Assembly (NCBI GenBank): GCA_033239525.1
Contig: BSYO01000030.1
Span: 11,863,030-11,927,029, forward strand
Origin: Nepenthes gracilis
Lineage: Eukaryota; Streptophyta; Magnoliopsida; Caryophyllales; Nepenthaceae
DNA length: 64,000 nt
Direction of reading: 5' to 3'
Positions 13,617 to 25,921 of the stretch are shown piece by piece; the stretch's first letter is position 1, and each line of letters starts with the position of its first letter. The notes beneath the pieces were generated by a model. It searched no databases. It had not been told where the DNA came from and saw only the letters and a program-made list of their open reading frames with translations. The position numbers were made by a program, and so were the translations under genes.

Positions 13617-14244
13617 TTGGGACTGCGATCTCTCCTCTGTCTCTCTCTCAGTTGGGAAGCGTTGCCTCTGATTTCATAGCATTTAAGTAGCCCTCATGGA
13701 TTTGTCAATACAGGAGAGAGTGGATCTGAATCGCTTTCAGGGGAGATCTACGGACTGGCAAAGTTTACAACTTCAGCTTCAGCTGCCGCTGAAAGAGTGT
13801 CGGTGGTTAGTTAGGGTTAGGGATGCCCAAGCACCGTCCTCTGCAAATTCACCACCGGCAAAGGAGGAATGCTAGTCTTAAATTTAAAAATTATTATTAT
13901 TATTATTATTATTATTACACCTCCACCAATATATATTTATATTAAAATTAATTCAAAGAATATTTTTATTTTATTTTAATTATTTTAATTTTTTACAATA
14001 ATTCTAATAATTATAATGAAAATAAAAAAAATATATATTTTTTAGAAAAAAGATAATTATGACTTAAATATGTATTATGTAAAATTTCAGGGTTATGTAT
14101 ATTATTTTTATGTCTTAAATAAATATTTTTATACATGATATTTTTAAAAAAATTAATTATCAGTAAAAAACTTAATCTTTTTTAGATTTTTTTAATAAAA
14201 ATACTCAATTTCTAAATTTATTCTAAACATTTTTCAAAAGCTAA
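13617..14244 (-). promoter_or_regulatory. 5' leader and proximal promoter of the LRR gene
   Basis: About 630 bp lie between the LRR start codon and the end of repeat A. Reading on the gene strand there is a CCCTAACCCT telo-box-like element (plus coordinates 13813-13822, ~200 nt upstream of the ATG). CT-rich leader sequence immediately precedes the ATG. An (ATT)n run lies at 13890-13917. Telo-box words are frequent near plant promoters of growth-associated genes; that this one works is inference. Confidence 0.45.
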
Positions 14245-16400
14245 AAAAATGGTTTGGAATCGAACATAAAGAAGCCTCAGTTTGGATTAATTAATCTCGC
14301 ATAGGCTAAAAATTGAAATTAGAATGGGTTCAGTTGGTACTCATCCTCATCACAACCATCTCAATTCGATTTCATAGGGAGAAAAGTGCAATAAAATAGA
14401 TATAAAAAACAGAAGATAAAGAAAAGCACAATCAAATCAAGCATTACTCTTCGAAAGCGATCGAAATTTCAAAAGCGCAAGCGATCAAAGAAATTGATGA
14501 CGATTAATCTCACAATGCACGGGCCAATATATCGTAATCAGAATTTGAGCGCACCGCCCTCAACAATGTCATCGGTCTTCGGGTGTTCTTTTGCTTCCTT
14601 CCGTTTCGAGATGGAATCGTATAAAGAGTAGCTCATTTGTCCCGTTTTTTAGGCAGGCTTTCCTTAGCGAAAGGGAGGGAGATTTTTTCTTGCAAAACAT
14701 GCTTCGGCTGTTTCTTGGATGGAAGAAATCAGAGCTAGATTAATGCGGTTTGCTAATTGCATATTTGCAGTTGAAGATTTTGAGGGAAATCGTTTGAGAA
14801 TGAAGGGTGGACAGCGAGTTTGGGATCCGAAAAAGCTGGAATTTCGATTGAGATGTTGTCATATTTAGTTACGGTTTGGAGTAATATGTGAATTGTAGAA
14901 AATAGTAAATGCTCTTGCGATTTCGTATTCATAGGTCAATCTATATTCTATTTTAGGGTTTGATTGGCTCCGTTTGTTACGATTGTAGATGATGAGTTGG
15001 AGTAAGCAAGAGAAGAATTAATTAAAAAAAAATTAAATTTAAATTTTGATTTTGATTTTTGGTAGAATCGATTTTGATTTTGTTTAAAGAATATGCAGAT
15101 TGAGTCAATAATATAATTGTAGTTGACAAAAGAAGAAGATTAAATTTCCCTTTCAAATGTCTAGGATTTAGGGCTTATGCATCTCCTAGGAGAGATGCAC
15201 CTTATACATCTCTTTCAAAAAATGCATCAAGTATATTTTTCTTTAACCTTTAGAAAAATTCAACAAATGAAATTAATTTTTTTAAATATATATATATATA
15301 TATAAGCAATTATTTTTTTTAATTTTTTAACTATTTAGGTTAACATGTAATACGTATTTTTATATAATAAATTTCTAATTATTAACTGAAAACTCAAAAA
15401 AATTTCTCAATAAACTAATTATTGAGAGATAATTTTAGTATTATTTGATTTTAATGAGTTTTTCAAATTTTTTAAGAATTATATATAATTTCTATTTGAG
15501 CAGAAGATTCGACCTCTCAATAATAAATAAAAATCTTCAATTCATCTGTCCTACTCATCCATTTGACACAAACCTAAAAAGTTGCAAGACCCAATTCATG
15601 GAAATGCAAAGTATAGCCATTTGTTAGCTTCTAGATATGAAGTTACCTTATTATCATTTTCCTTGTTAAATGAGAGCCATAGATCAACCTATTAAGCATA
15701 GAATGTAATATACGTTGATAAATAATATATTAACTGATATATCTAATATTTGATAATAATTAATATTAAATTAATCTAAATTAAATTTTAAAATATTATA
15801 TTTGATTAATAAATTAACTGATATTTTGTTATTAATTTATAACCTATTTTTTTATTTCAATATATCCGTTAAAGATATGTATTATTCAATATATCGAATA
15901 TCCATATGGATATGGCGATACTAACACTGATATTTTTATCATTTGTATTGAATGACCCAAAGCTTCATTCATAAGCTTCAAAAGAAATATGTGAAATACA
16001 ATTCTGAATACTTGTTACATTTTGAAGTTGCCGGACAAACACTTTTCTGATCTATAAAATTTGACCTAAAATCTTTCAAAAGTTCTCGAGTAAATCCCTA
16101 AGAAGTTAATATATGACTTTTGATTAATAGTTAAAATCTAAGATTAAAACAATGTATCATACAAAAACTCTATTCAAATTTCACGCTACAAGGAAATCAC
16201 TTATGGCATATGTTCGGTGGGAACCACTATTATTCCCACTATCACATTTGGTTGCAACTTGATGACCAACAATAAATATTCTTTTAGAATATTTACTATT
16301 AAAGAAATGAGAATAACTTGACTTCATATATGCACCAAATTTATTACAAAACAATAGGAATATTAATTATTAGCCTTGCCTCGTCTCCGATCCCAAAACA
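14245..16400 (-). repeat. Copy A of the ~2.1-kb dispersed repeat A/B/C
   Basis: This block aligns, as reverse complement, with 49600-51790 (copy B) and in part with 57756-59180 (copy C). Shared stretches with B include a GATTAATTAATC-type end near 14285, GCAAGTATATT-like words near 15225 and AAATATGTGAAATA near 15985. The far end (about 16100-16400) aligns with C through TTTGGTTGCAAC and CCAACAATAAATATT. Divergence with many small indels suggests an old family. No terminal inverted repeat or target duplication could be fixed, so its class is unknown. It lies directly upstream of the LRR gene. Confidence 0.75.
14497..14868 (+). pseudogene. Fossil ORF in repeat A, unidentified, with three in-frame stops
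   Basis: From ATG at 14497 to TAG at 14866-14868 one frame is held for 124 codons but contains TAG at about 14628, 14650 and 14665. Copy B (51173-51511, minus) carries the same sequence with different breaks: it reads through those three sites but has a one-base indel near the start and a later frame change. Shared pieces include CSFASFRFEMES, AGFP followed by RKGGRFFL, and SAVSWMEEIRAR. I do not recognise the family. Two copies broken at different sites suggest an ancestral coding sequence, though a chance frame conserved by descent is possible. Confidence 0.45.
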
Positions 16401-17959
16401 TAATTAACTTATTTAGACTTCATCTGTTACGTGTGAGTTAACGGCTGACGATTTCCTGGATGAGAGTTGAGCATGAAGAAGTCCTAACAGAGGGGATCGA
16501 AATGTAGATTGAAGAAGTTGAGAGTAAGAAACAAAAAGAATAGGGAGAGATTGAGAGTGAGCCGAGGTAGGTGAGCCAAGGTGAAAAAATAGAAGTGTAC
16601 TTTCTTCTCCTCTATAGTATATCCACTATACAATTAAAAGACCGTTGCTTTAACCACTCAATCCAGTCAGCATAACAGCACCCAACAAGTGAGCACGTGC
16701 CTAACAGATGAGCATATAATATCTGTATAATAGATTTGGGAAGGGGGAACAATCAACAGAAATAGAATAGGGGGAAACAAAATTAAACATAATCATGAAA
16801 TTTTTAGGGGGCGTGGAAAACCTGAGTGCTTGTACGATTAGGATGTGGGGCCTTACATGGAGCGTTGAGGATGCCCGTAACACCATCACTAATCACATCA
16901 TATTAATATTATCCATACTACTTGAATTTTAATAAATTATTTCACTAACATGAATTCAAATGAGATTAGGATACCAACTTATAAAAATGAATACCGACAA
17001 ACAACCCAAATCTATTCAATATAATAAAATTATTTTAATCAAAAGATTTAATGCCACATTTGATTAGATAATGGCTTTGAATATCAATAAATATTTGACC
17101 ACGGCAGCTTATGTAAGGAATAGACATCTTAAACTAAATCAGAGTATTGATACTAATTTCTAAACTGAAATCAAATTTAATAATCAATCAAACATCATCA
17201 TTGTCCACAATACATCATTAGATAAAATAATCAAAATTAATGAATTTCACTACAAATCTTCTCTTAATTGATACATCAAAACATAACTTGCACGCTAAAA
17301 TTAATGCAGAATATTCTTCTGCTAAAATCAAACCACCTGCACACTTAGCTCAACCCTTATAATACAAAATGTCAGCGAAAATAGATATAAAAGCAAGTTA
17401 ATTATTCAATAAGATATATATATATATATGTGTTGATACATATAAAAACAAATATGCTGAAAGTAGGACATGATCTAAAATCAAAAAAGCCCATAAAATA
17501 GTCTCACAAACGTAATTATTCATCATCTAAAACTATTATTCAATTATGCCATACTTTACATATAATCAAATCAAAATCTATAATTTTAATGTCAAATATA
17601 TCCAACTATTTAAATATATAAAATATGCTTAAATTATACTAATGCACAAAAATAAAATGGAATTAAAGATTGATAATTATCCCACCAACATATGGGCAAA
17701 ATCAAAACTTGTATTATGATTATTTTTACATAACTAATAGACGTGTACTACTATTTAAAATCTGTAATTGGATTATCATATATATAATTTTATAAATAGG
17801 TTCAATTGTTGCTTTTAATTTGCGAATGACATGTTCAATCTTTAATTTTTATTAATAATATACTATGATATATTCGAATATATTCCATTAATTATTAACA
17901 ATAGTCCATACTTAATCTGTAATGTGCAAGTTTCACTTTATAATCATGATTATAATTAA

Positions 17960-18345
17960 ATAAATTAAGAAATGAAAAGTTTTGTGGTCAAATAAAAATT
18001 GGGTCAAAGCCAATATTTTAATTAGGTTACATTGAATTAAGTGATGCCTGATCGGCTTTTGACATACGCACATATGTGTTTCAGGCATAAGAGTCATGCT
18101 TGAAAGGACGTTTAGCCCTCGCTCGAGTATAATTTTAGTAGATTGCTCGTGCTTGATTCATATTTGAAAAATACTCATGCATAACGCTGGTAGATTGTTA
18201 GCATCCGATATGCGTTTTAAGGGACGCTCATGCGCTATTCTGATAGTGTCTAGCCGCTTGGTATGGCTTGACAAGTGCACATCTATGGTTACACTTGATT
18301 CGCGTCAAATCTGTACATGACACGGTAGTTTACTATAAAAATGTA
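17960..18345 (+). repeat. Copy 1 of a diverged direct repeat (pairs with 34400-34745)
   Basis: Both copies begin with a CAAATAAAAATT-containing stretch, then TCAAAGyyAATATT and a TTAATTAG/CTAATTAG word. A GC-richer block follows, rich in GCTCATGC, CTCGAG and CGCTTG words. Identity looks moderate, roughly 65-75% by eye. The pattern of AT-rich edges with a GC-rich core resembles LTR promoter regions, but no ends are defined. Confidence 0.55.
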
Positions 18346-18533
18346 TTTTTCAACCAAATTCGGGTCATTTTGAGCTGACTCTTGAGGAAGGTGAAAGATA
18401 AGGTCTAGAATGAGAGATAAAGGATGAGAAATAAGTAGGAAAAGTTAAATTTTAAGGTAAAATTAGATTTAAGGTAAATGTATATAAGTTCTTTTTTTCT
18501 TTATTGTTGATCTTTTTTTTATTTTATTGAGTA

Positions 18534-18890
18534 TTTATTATTTTAAATACTTATACATATAATATTTTTATAACTAAAGAGTTTATATTTTATATACATG
18601 TAATCCTACTTCCTTTTTATAAAATTTTGTGAGATTCATAACCTTATTCCATATATATTATGCCTCCAAGCTAATTTTCTATAATATTATCCATGTATAT
18701 CTTTAAATTTTATTTAAATACTTATATATGTAATATTTTTATAATTAGTATATTTATACTTTTCATGTATAAATGCTCATTTTTATTCTCTATAATTTTA
18801 ATAAAATTTATATTCTTAATCCATATATATTATATTTTTTAACTAATTTCTATACTAAAATTCATGTATATTCTGAATTTTTATTTAAAT
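18534..18890. repeat. AT-rich tandem duplication, about 180-bp period
   Basis: Two consecutive units share ATTTAAATACTTATA, TAATATTTTTATAA, then ATTCTTAATCCATATATATTA or ATTCATAACCTTATTCCATA-like text, then a TCCATGTATAT/TTCATGTATAT word. A related third copy seems to exist at about 46060-46280. No coding potential. Confidence 0.6.
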
Positions 18891-20930
18891 ACTTTTATAT
18901 TTTTAATTTTTACATATAATATTCTAATATATTCTAAATCACTTAGTAGAGATTTTCAATACCTTAAAATTGCTTTAAATTGTCATTACATATTTAAAAA
19001 TTGAAAGAAAATGTTGAAAGCATAATCTTTTTTTTTATTTTCTCTACAATTCTTGATAAAAATAATTTTACTTATTTGAAAATTTTATAATGTAACTTTT
19101 ATATGTTTTAAAATTTACATATTCAAATTCTTATAGAATTTTTATGCACTACATGATAAAGTAATTTAAAAAATTAAAAAAAATTATACAAATTTGTAAA
19201 ATGATTAAGAATATTTTCTCTGATATAAAAAATTAAAAAAATTATTTATATTTGTGTAAAATTTTTTTATTTATATATATACAGACCATTATTAGAATTA
19301 GTAATAAAATATTATAGTATATTTTAATATATTATAAAAGTAATTGAGATTTGAACTTATTATTCACAGGATAAAAGTGAAGTTCAATTATGTTTATTGA
19401 GTTATATGTATAACTGTCAATTTATGAATATTAAATAATAACGTAAAACTTTGATTGTGTGGAAATAAATTTGACCCTGATTTTAATTATTATTTTTTTT
19501 TTGTCAGCAAGGTCCTATTGATTATTGATCCATAAAAATTAGTATAATTTGAATATATTTTTATAAAACATTATTAGAATAAGAAATAAAATTATCAAAT
19601 TAGAAAATTTTGCAAGAATATTATGAAATTACATGACTTTTCATTTAATTCTAATCATATTCCTTCCAACATAATTTTGAGATAAATTATATATATGATT
19701 ATATAATTTATATGTCATACTAAATAATTAGCATACTTTTATTTTTATTTTTGCTAATCCCTTTTAGATTAGCAAGTTCGATGTACACTTGTAAGAAGAG
19801 GAAGTTAACAGAAAAATAGTTTGAGAAAATAGAATTAGGAATTAAAATAATTTGGATATTGTATTTGTATTAGAATAGTAACTTTTATGATATTTATTTT
19901 CTCTTTATTGATGATCCTATATTATACAAAAGTCTGTGGTGTTTTTGTCAGTGATATAGATGGTTTTTGGTTCTCTTTTCAATAGCTTAGTTAAGTTATG
20001 ATTTTAAGTACTCTGATATCAATAATATATTTATCATTACAAATATTTAATGATTAGATCATTATTAGTTTTTAGAGCTATTTGGCGATATGATATTTCA
20101 GGTCCGTGGTGTGATTCACTACTTTATTTCGAGTTAACGTTTAATTTTTAAGTTCATATTCGGTGTCAATTCGATTTAAAATTTTAAGAAAGTTTGTCGG
20201 CTTTATTTTTTATAGTTTCTTTTATAGATTTGAAATAAATTAATAAAATAATTAGATTGATCAATTAAGATGAATTAATTTTATCAATTATTTTGGAATC
20301 AAGTAAGGACATGATATAATCAAATTAAAAATTCTATTCAAATATAAACTTATTATTTATTTGGTACATACAATGTAACTAAAAATATTTTAATTGTACT
20401 TATTTTTACTATATTTCTAAACTAACTTTTAATACAAGTGATAGAAATTTTTGATTCTTTTAATATTTTTATTGCCATCAAAACTATTAGATATTTTTAT
20501 TTATTATGGACAAAAATTATTATTTAAGTAAATTTTTATATTATATTATTTGACACATATATTATTATTATTAAGCTAATATTATTTTTTATTTATTTTA
20601 AATTTATATATAATATATTTAACTAAATAAATAACTTTTAAATTAATAAATTTAGTATTACAAATCGAATAAATTATCCAAAATGAAATAAACTCACGCA
20701 TTAATAATTTGGACAGTTTGGCTTACATATCGGGTTAATTTGATTTAATAAAATTTTAAACTATGATAGATTATTTAACTGCAGATTATTTTTTAATTCC
20801 TATCAAATCTATTGGTATTTTCTTTAGGAGGGATATTATTCCCTTTTTTTATTATTTTTATTCTTGTCTGGCTTAGCGGGGAATTATTTTAATTGCATGA
20901 AAACTATAATTTTAAATTCTTCGCGTAATA

Positions 20931-21455
20931 ATTAACGGCGGTGGCAGATGAAACAGGAGGATGGGATCGGTGGCGGTGGCGGTGGACGGTCAACGCGACG
21001 GAGCAGCGGCGAGGGTTAGTGGTTGTTATCGGCCAATTTGGAATAAATATTACCATTTATTTAGTTATACGTATTATTTATTATCTATCATTAATTATTT
21101 TTGTTTTTTAATAATAAGTATTATTATGTCCCTTTTAGTATTACGGAATAAAAATATTATTCTTAAATTATTTTTAATAAAATTATTATTTTAGTATTTG
21201 GTTGCTCTAGTAATATGAGTAATAATTTTAAAATAAAAAAAATTATTATTTTTTCATAATAAGGAATGAAAAATAGCAATCATCTTGGTATTTTTTATTG
21301 TTGGTTATCTAAACATAATATTTTAAAATATTTATTATTTATTATTATTTTAAAATAAATTTGATTAAAATTAAATTCAAGCCAAATATGAGTTGAATTT
21401 AAAAAAAATTTGTAACCACTTAGTTGAACCAAATCGGATGCATTCATAATGAAAA
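20931..21455. other. Short GC-rich patch in AT-rich DNA
   Basis: Positions 20936-21020 are made of GGTGGCGGTGGCGGTGG-like and GGAGCAGCGGCGAGGG-like sequence, abruptly flanked by AT-rich DNA. It could be a captured fragment of a glycine-coding exon or a minisatellite. The frame 20961-21194 loses all bias after ~25 codons, so I do not call a gene. Confidence 0.4.
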
Positions 21456-22430
21456 TGTTGGTCGTGTCTACTTATAAGACAGCCATGAAGAGCAGTGTCA
21501 TGGGGAGAAGATCGAGGCCGCGAGAAATGTCAAGCCAAAGGGTGAATAGCGCGAGCATGACGGAAGGAAAGGCCCAGTAGCCTGCGGCGCATTAAATGCG
21601 TCGCCGGAAAACGAGACAAAAAGGCGAAAAAGGCTAAAGCCGATAGAAGCGTGTGGCTGTGGCAGCAATCCACCTGCCGTCTGCCGTCGGCAATGCCAAC
21701 CAATCCCGCTCGGGAAAATCGGGTGTGGTCAACGACATGCTGGCGTGCAAGCACGGCAGAAATTTGGGCGTGGCCGTCCACGGTCCATGGCGACAGCGGC
21801 GCAATAGCCCAAGCAACGGCGTTTTGGCGCCCAAAGTCAACAGGGTGAGTGTGTAAAAAAACCCTCACACCCCACAGAAAGGGACCTTTTCCGGAACTGG
21901 AACCCTCTCGATCCCGATCATTTGGACGATCAATCTTGAGACCTTGAACTCTTCAATCAACTCGACCCTCGGGGAGCGTTGCCGAGTGTCCTCGATCATC
22001 TTCCTCCCTTTTCTCTAAAAACACAAGAGTGAGCGAGTCAAAGCAGCTTTGCCTCATCTAGTGACTTCGCTCACAATCCCTGCATCCTACGAGATCACGG
22101 GAAAGTTAGCCGCCACTGCGGTGTATTACGAGCCAGCCTTCCAACTGCTCCACAACATTTCCCCACCTCACCGCATAAGCACTTCTACGCTTTCACGGCA
22201 TTTTCTCTGCACCATTTTAACTTGCGCCATTTTCGTTTTATTGCGGGAATATTCTTTGACTTGAGCGTCGGAGCGGCCTCAGTGGGAGAAATCTGTCAAA
22301 CCTTCAGCTCTTGTTTGTTGTTTGTGTTGTGAAGGTCAGGGTTTATAGAGACGGAGACCAGGACCCTTCTTCCGGAGCGCCCGCATCTTAGGAATCAGAA
22401 GGCTCCCTGTCAATCGGCAACCTTGGGTAG
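21456..22430 (+). mobile_element. Probable solo LTR or LTR fragment (Ty3/Gypsy-like)
   Basis: A ~1-kb GC-rich island in AT-rich DNA. It starts near a TGTTGGTC and ends around CAATCGGCAAC. It contains TTGACTTGAGCGTCGGAG (22256-22273), a motif I recall from the transcribed region of many plant Ty3/Gypsy LTRs. Open frames on both strands (such as 21530-21868 minus) reflect GC content, not genes. No internal retrotransposon coding region adjoins it and no target duplication was found, so a solo LTR or truncated end is the best reading. Confidence 0.55.
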
Positions 22431-25072
22431 GGCATGCGATAGAAAATTAGATTAATTCGATGCAATATAGAGATATATTTTTATTTTTACATATTTTTTA
22501 AAAAAATTAATAGATACATAAAAAATATTAAAATATAAAATATTTTAAAAATTTTAATATATAGATTTAAATACTATTAAAGTATATATTTAAATAAAAT
22601 ATCTTTATATAAATATTATCAATTATACGAGAATATAATTTATTAAAATAATTTTTTAAACTTTATATTTACTCAAAATATAAAATATATTTATAAAAAA
22701 AATTTATAATGCAGATTGAATCAACTCAATTTGACTATTTTCCTCCAAGACCGTATTTTATCTAAAAATAATTTGGTCTAATTTTTTTATTATGTCTATT
22801 TGTAATACTCTTATATATCGACCAAGTCTTATAAAATTTTGGGTCGGTATGATCAAATTAGTTAAGTGACTTAATTTTGATTAAATCTACCAAACTTCCT
22901 TTCTTATGGTAAAAATAAAAATATTATTTTATATAAATTATTTTATTTTATTTACTATTACGGTATATCAAATGCTAAAAAATTATCTTCTAATTTAATT
23001 ATACCTAAATGACTAATTAAATATAAAAATATTATTTTAAACTTTATTTATATTTTATTTTATTTTTAATAAATAATTATTTTTATATTATTTTATTTTT
23101 ATAATCAAAGATGATGTTAAAAAATAAATATGAATCCCTCAAAGCTTTTATTCTCTATCTTTTTCATAGGCAATGTTGCCTTTTTAGGTCTAAGCCACAA
23201 AAATATCATATAATCATACCAATATTTTCACGGGTAAATTTAATTTAATTACACCTACCATTGACATGAAGTGAAAAAATGTTAATATTTAAAAAGTATT
23301 ATTTAAAAATTCAATTATGATTAAGACATAAAATTTAGATAATTAACTGATAAACATGCTAATCTAATCATTAAAAAATCTATTATTGATAAAAATATAT
23401 ATATATTCATTTGCACCAATTCTACAATCATTTTACTTATGGATTCATATTTTAGAGTGTATTCCTTAGTCAATAGCCTCAAATGCAATATGGAAACCAA
23501 GCCAAAAATGCAATTTGACTTAGATAACATGAATTCCTTGGCCTATGCTAAAATTATTAATTTTACAAATATAATCACACTAAATTTATACTAAGATTAT
23601 AGTTTACGGGTTTGACATTCCAAATGTCAATTAATTAGACAATAGGACTTTTCAATGAAGAAACTCGTGGTATTATAAAACAGTAAGCAACCCATTGTAT
23701 AAAAATTGATGCGACTAATCATACCATCTTCAGTGATTTATGACTCGAGTTAGACAGTCATGGGCTTGGGTTGTCGACTCCTGCCTATCTAAGGTGTAAG
23801 AATAGCTCAGTTAATTTTTGATAGTTATAAGTCAGTATTTAATGTGAGTTTAAATTATATTTTTTATCCTTTTAATTACTGTTGCATCTTGGGTCTCGAT
23901 TGTCGTATGGATTAGGGAGCCTTCGGATTTTTCGTTGTCCGAAGGTAGTCGCGAGCGGGTCCAGTCTCCTTTTTTAATGAGTTGGGTTTCAAATATCTTT
24001 GAGCCTTCGTATTTGATCCAACAATTACTATTAACTTTTTTTAACGAAGAAAAACATATAAATTTTTTAAATTTTGAATAAACAGTAAATCTTCTTTAGT
24101 ATGGTAGGAGGTACACCGACAATCATCTGCATGATGAAATTAAATGCAGAAATGGATTTATCATGAACAGAATTAATGGAAACATATGACTTCTACTCAC
24201 ATGAGAAAGCTGACCTAAATATTTATGAAACTCATGGACTTCTCTTGAACTTGAAACTTTGAAGTTCATCTATTTTTTTTTTTTTTTTTAATTTTTAGGG
24301 TACTAATAATATAAGCTATTTGGATGATTAATAAAAGTAAAATAATAAATAGTTTCATGATAAATTATTAAATTTATGTAAAAAAATTTTGAATGAAAAA
24401 ATGATAGGAAAATAAAGAGATGTCAAAAAAGGTGACTATAAATTTTATTTTTTTAATCACACAAAATTCTAATATAAAATGCCATGTCAATAGTAAAATT
24501 GATAGACCTAAAAATACAGTAGATTTATATTATTACTATTATTCATTTAATAAACTTTTCATCAAATTAAATCACAAAATTTTCCAATTATAATTTTAAA
24601 CTTAATAGAACTTTTCATCACATCCCATTCATGCTTTAGTACTGATTCATCAAGAACAAAAAAAAAAAAAAACAGAAGGGCTAACCATTTCTGTGCTTGT
24701 TTCTGGGTTGTTTTACCAAAGTACCTTCATCTGTTTCCGTGTGACCCAGAAAACTTCTGAATCCCAGAAACAAATTCGGAAATGGCCATCAACAGCTTAG
24801 TATTACTGGTACAGACTGGGATGAAGTTCAGAGGAAAATACAAGAAAACAGGATAAATGAGAAGATTGAAGTTTCTACTCATCGAATAAGATAACCTGAT
24901 CGATTCCTTTTAGCGACGACCAATCAAAATCAATCTCCACAGCCATTAAAATATTCCTGTGTGTAAGAACACTGGTGAAGACAGCAGCCCCCCATATATA
25001 CTTGAAAGAGCAAGAGAAGACTGGATAATAGTGAAACGGAGAATATGATTAACTGGTAATATATATGAGCCT
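22431..25072. other. AT-rich intergenic sequence and CLE 3' flank, no gene seen
   Basis: Low-complexity AT-rich DNA with homopolymer and dinucleotide stretches. No coding unit, RNA gene or transposon border is supported. The final ~100-300 bases next to 25073 likely include the 3'UTR of the minus-strand CLE gene. Confidence 0.7.
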
Positions 25073-25402
25073 TTAGTTGTGAAGAGGATTTGGGCCGCTA
25101 GGGACTAATCTCTTCTCCACGCCATATTTTGGATCAATATCATGAACCGATGGTGGCGGCAGTGACGGTGGTGGGTGGTGGAGGAAACTTTGGAATTGAA
25201 TGCAAATGGAAGGAGGGTGCTTGGAAGGAAAAGAATCACAGAAATGGTGGTGGTGCTGGTGGTGTGGTCGCGGTGAAGAGGGATCAAGAAACACTTGAAT
25301 TTTATCCGTGTTTGTGGCAGAAGACCATGAGAATGATGCAAAGAATATAAGCGTGCAGATTAAGAGATTAGAAAAGAGAGAGGTTTTCATGCGCGGCTGC
25401 AT
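25073..25402 (-). CDS. CLE9/CLE10-like: CLE signalling prepropeptide, CLE9/CLE10-like, 109 aa
   Basis: Single-exon gene. The first ATG (25400-25402) gives 109 aa; the fifth residue is a second ATG (25388-25390) that directly precedes the hydrophobic signal peptide (LLICTLIFFASFSW), so either start is possible. A variable, histidine- and proline-rich spacer follows (HHQHHHH, HHPPPSLPPP). The conserved end is DIDPKYGVEK then RLVPSGPNPLHN, residues 98-109, just before TAA. CLE peptides are cut from such precursors, hydroxylated on proline, and act outside the cell on receptor kinases. The 12-mer equals Arabidopsis CLE9 and CLE10, and the context before it (IDP-YGV-KR) also fits. That pair is linked to stomatal-lineage division through HSL1 and to xylem development through BAM receptors. 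A CT-rich (GA)n tract starts 12 bp upstream of the ATG. Confidence 0.95.
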   Translation of the reverse strand: MQPRMKTSLFSNLLICTLIFFASFSWSSATNTDKIQVFLDPSSPRPHHQHHHHFCDSFPSKHPPSICIQFQSFLHHPPPSLPPPSVHDIDPKYGVEKRLVPSGPNPLHN

Positions 25403-25410
25403 GATTACTT

Positions 25411-25413
<3 letters not shown>

Positions 25414-25466
<53 letters not shown>
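25414..25466. repeat. (GA)n microsatellite next to the CLE start codon
   Basis: A perfect AG run of 53 bp, reading as (CT)n on the CLE strand, 12 bp upstream of the first CLE ATG. It probably lies in the 5'UTR or core promoter, where CT-rich tracts are common in plants. Length variation here could change expression; that is inference. Confidence 0.95.
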
Positions 25467-25469
<3 letters not shown>

Positions 25470-25651
25470 GGAAATGAAAAAGAGTTCATAAGCAATGAGA
25501 AAGAGATGATGGAAACAATTAAAGATGCCAAAGTGTATGAAATGGTGACCACAAAATTAACAGGGACGTAAGCTGAGTGCCAATCGAAGCCTCTGTAATT
25601 ATGATTTGTGGACTTTATGAATCAACATCGCCAAGCTAAGATACTAGTTTA

Positions 25652-25921
25652 GGGAATGAGGGGGCGTCCAGCGCGGAGCGCCCTCCAACAGCCCCCTTTT
25701 TCTAAAAAAAGAATATTATAAAATTTAAAAATAAAAAATATTAAAATTTATATTTGTATAATCAAAATATAAAAAAAATATTTAAAAAAAATAAAAAAAA
25801 CAAAAAAAATATATATTTTTTTATTATAAATTTTGGGCCGTCGGATTTTTTAATCCAAGGGCTCAAACGAAGCGCTGGACGGCGTCCAGCGCTGGGGGGC
25901 GTTGGACGCCCCCCGAATCCC
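25652..25921. mobile_element. MITE, 270 bp, with terminal inverted repeats and 7-bp target duplication
   Basis: The left end GGGAATGAGGGGGCGTCCAG is matched, inverted, by the right end (CTGGACGCC-type text closing ...GGACGCCCCCCGAATCCC), with a few mismatches over ~24 bp. TAGTTTA occurs on both sides (25645-25651 and 25922-25928). The word GCGTCCAGCGC recurs inside both ends as a subterminal repeat, and the middle is extremely AT-rich. There is no coding capacity, so it is non-autonomous. The 7-8-bp duplication range would suit a hAT-type element, 9-bp a Mutator type; the superfamily is unresolved. It lies ~250 bp upstream of the CLE start. Confidence 0.85.

Larger units (their letters stand above)
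16401..20930. other. AT-rich intergenic sequence with repeats, no gene seen
   Basis: Almost wholly AT-rich. Besides the repeats listed separately at 17960-18345 and 18534-18890 I see only short frames and low-complexity sequence. The GC-richer patch at about 16430-16620 has no recognisable origin. Confidence 0.7.

Noticed and set aside
13347..13671. Plus-strand frames over LRR exon 1
   Set aside because: Antisense to the signal-peptide exon, whose minus-strand reading fits the gene model.
21530..21868. 112-codon minus-strand frame plus three overlapping frames
   Set aside because: Several frames are open at once because of high GC content in an LTR-like block; none has a domain.
25105..25350. 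Alternative frames over the CLE gene, both strands
   Set aside because: The minus-strand frame ending in the CLE motif explains the region.
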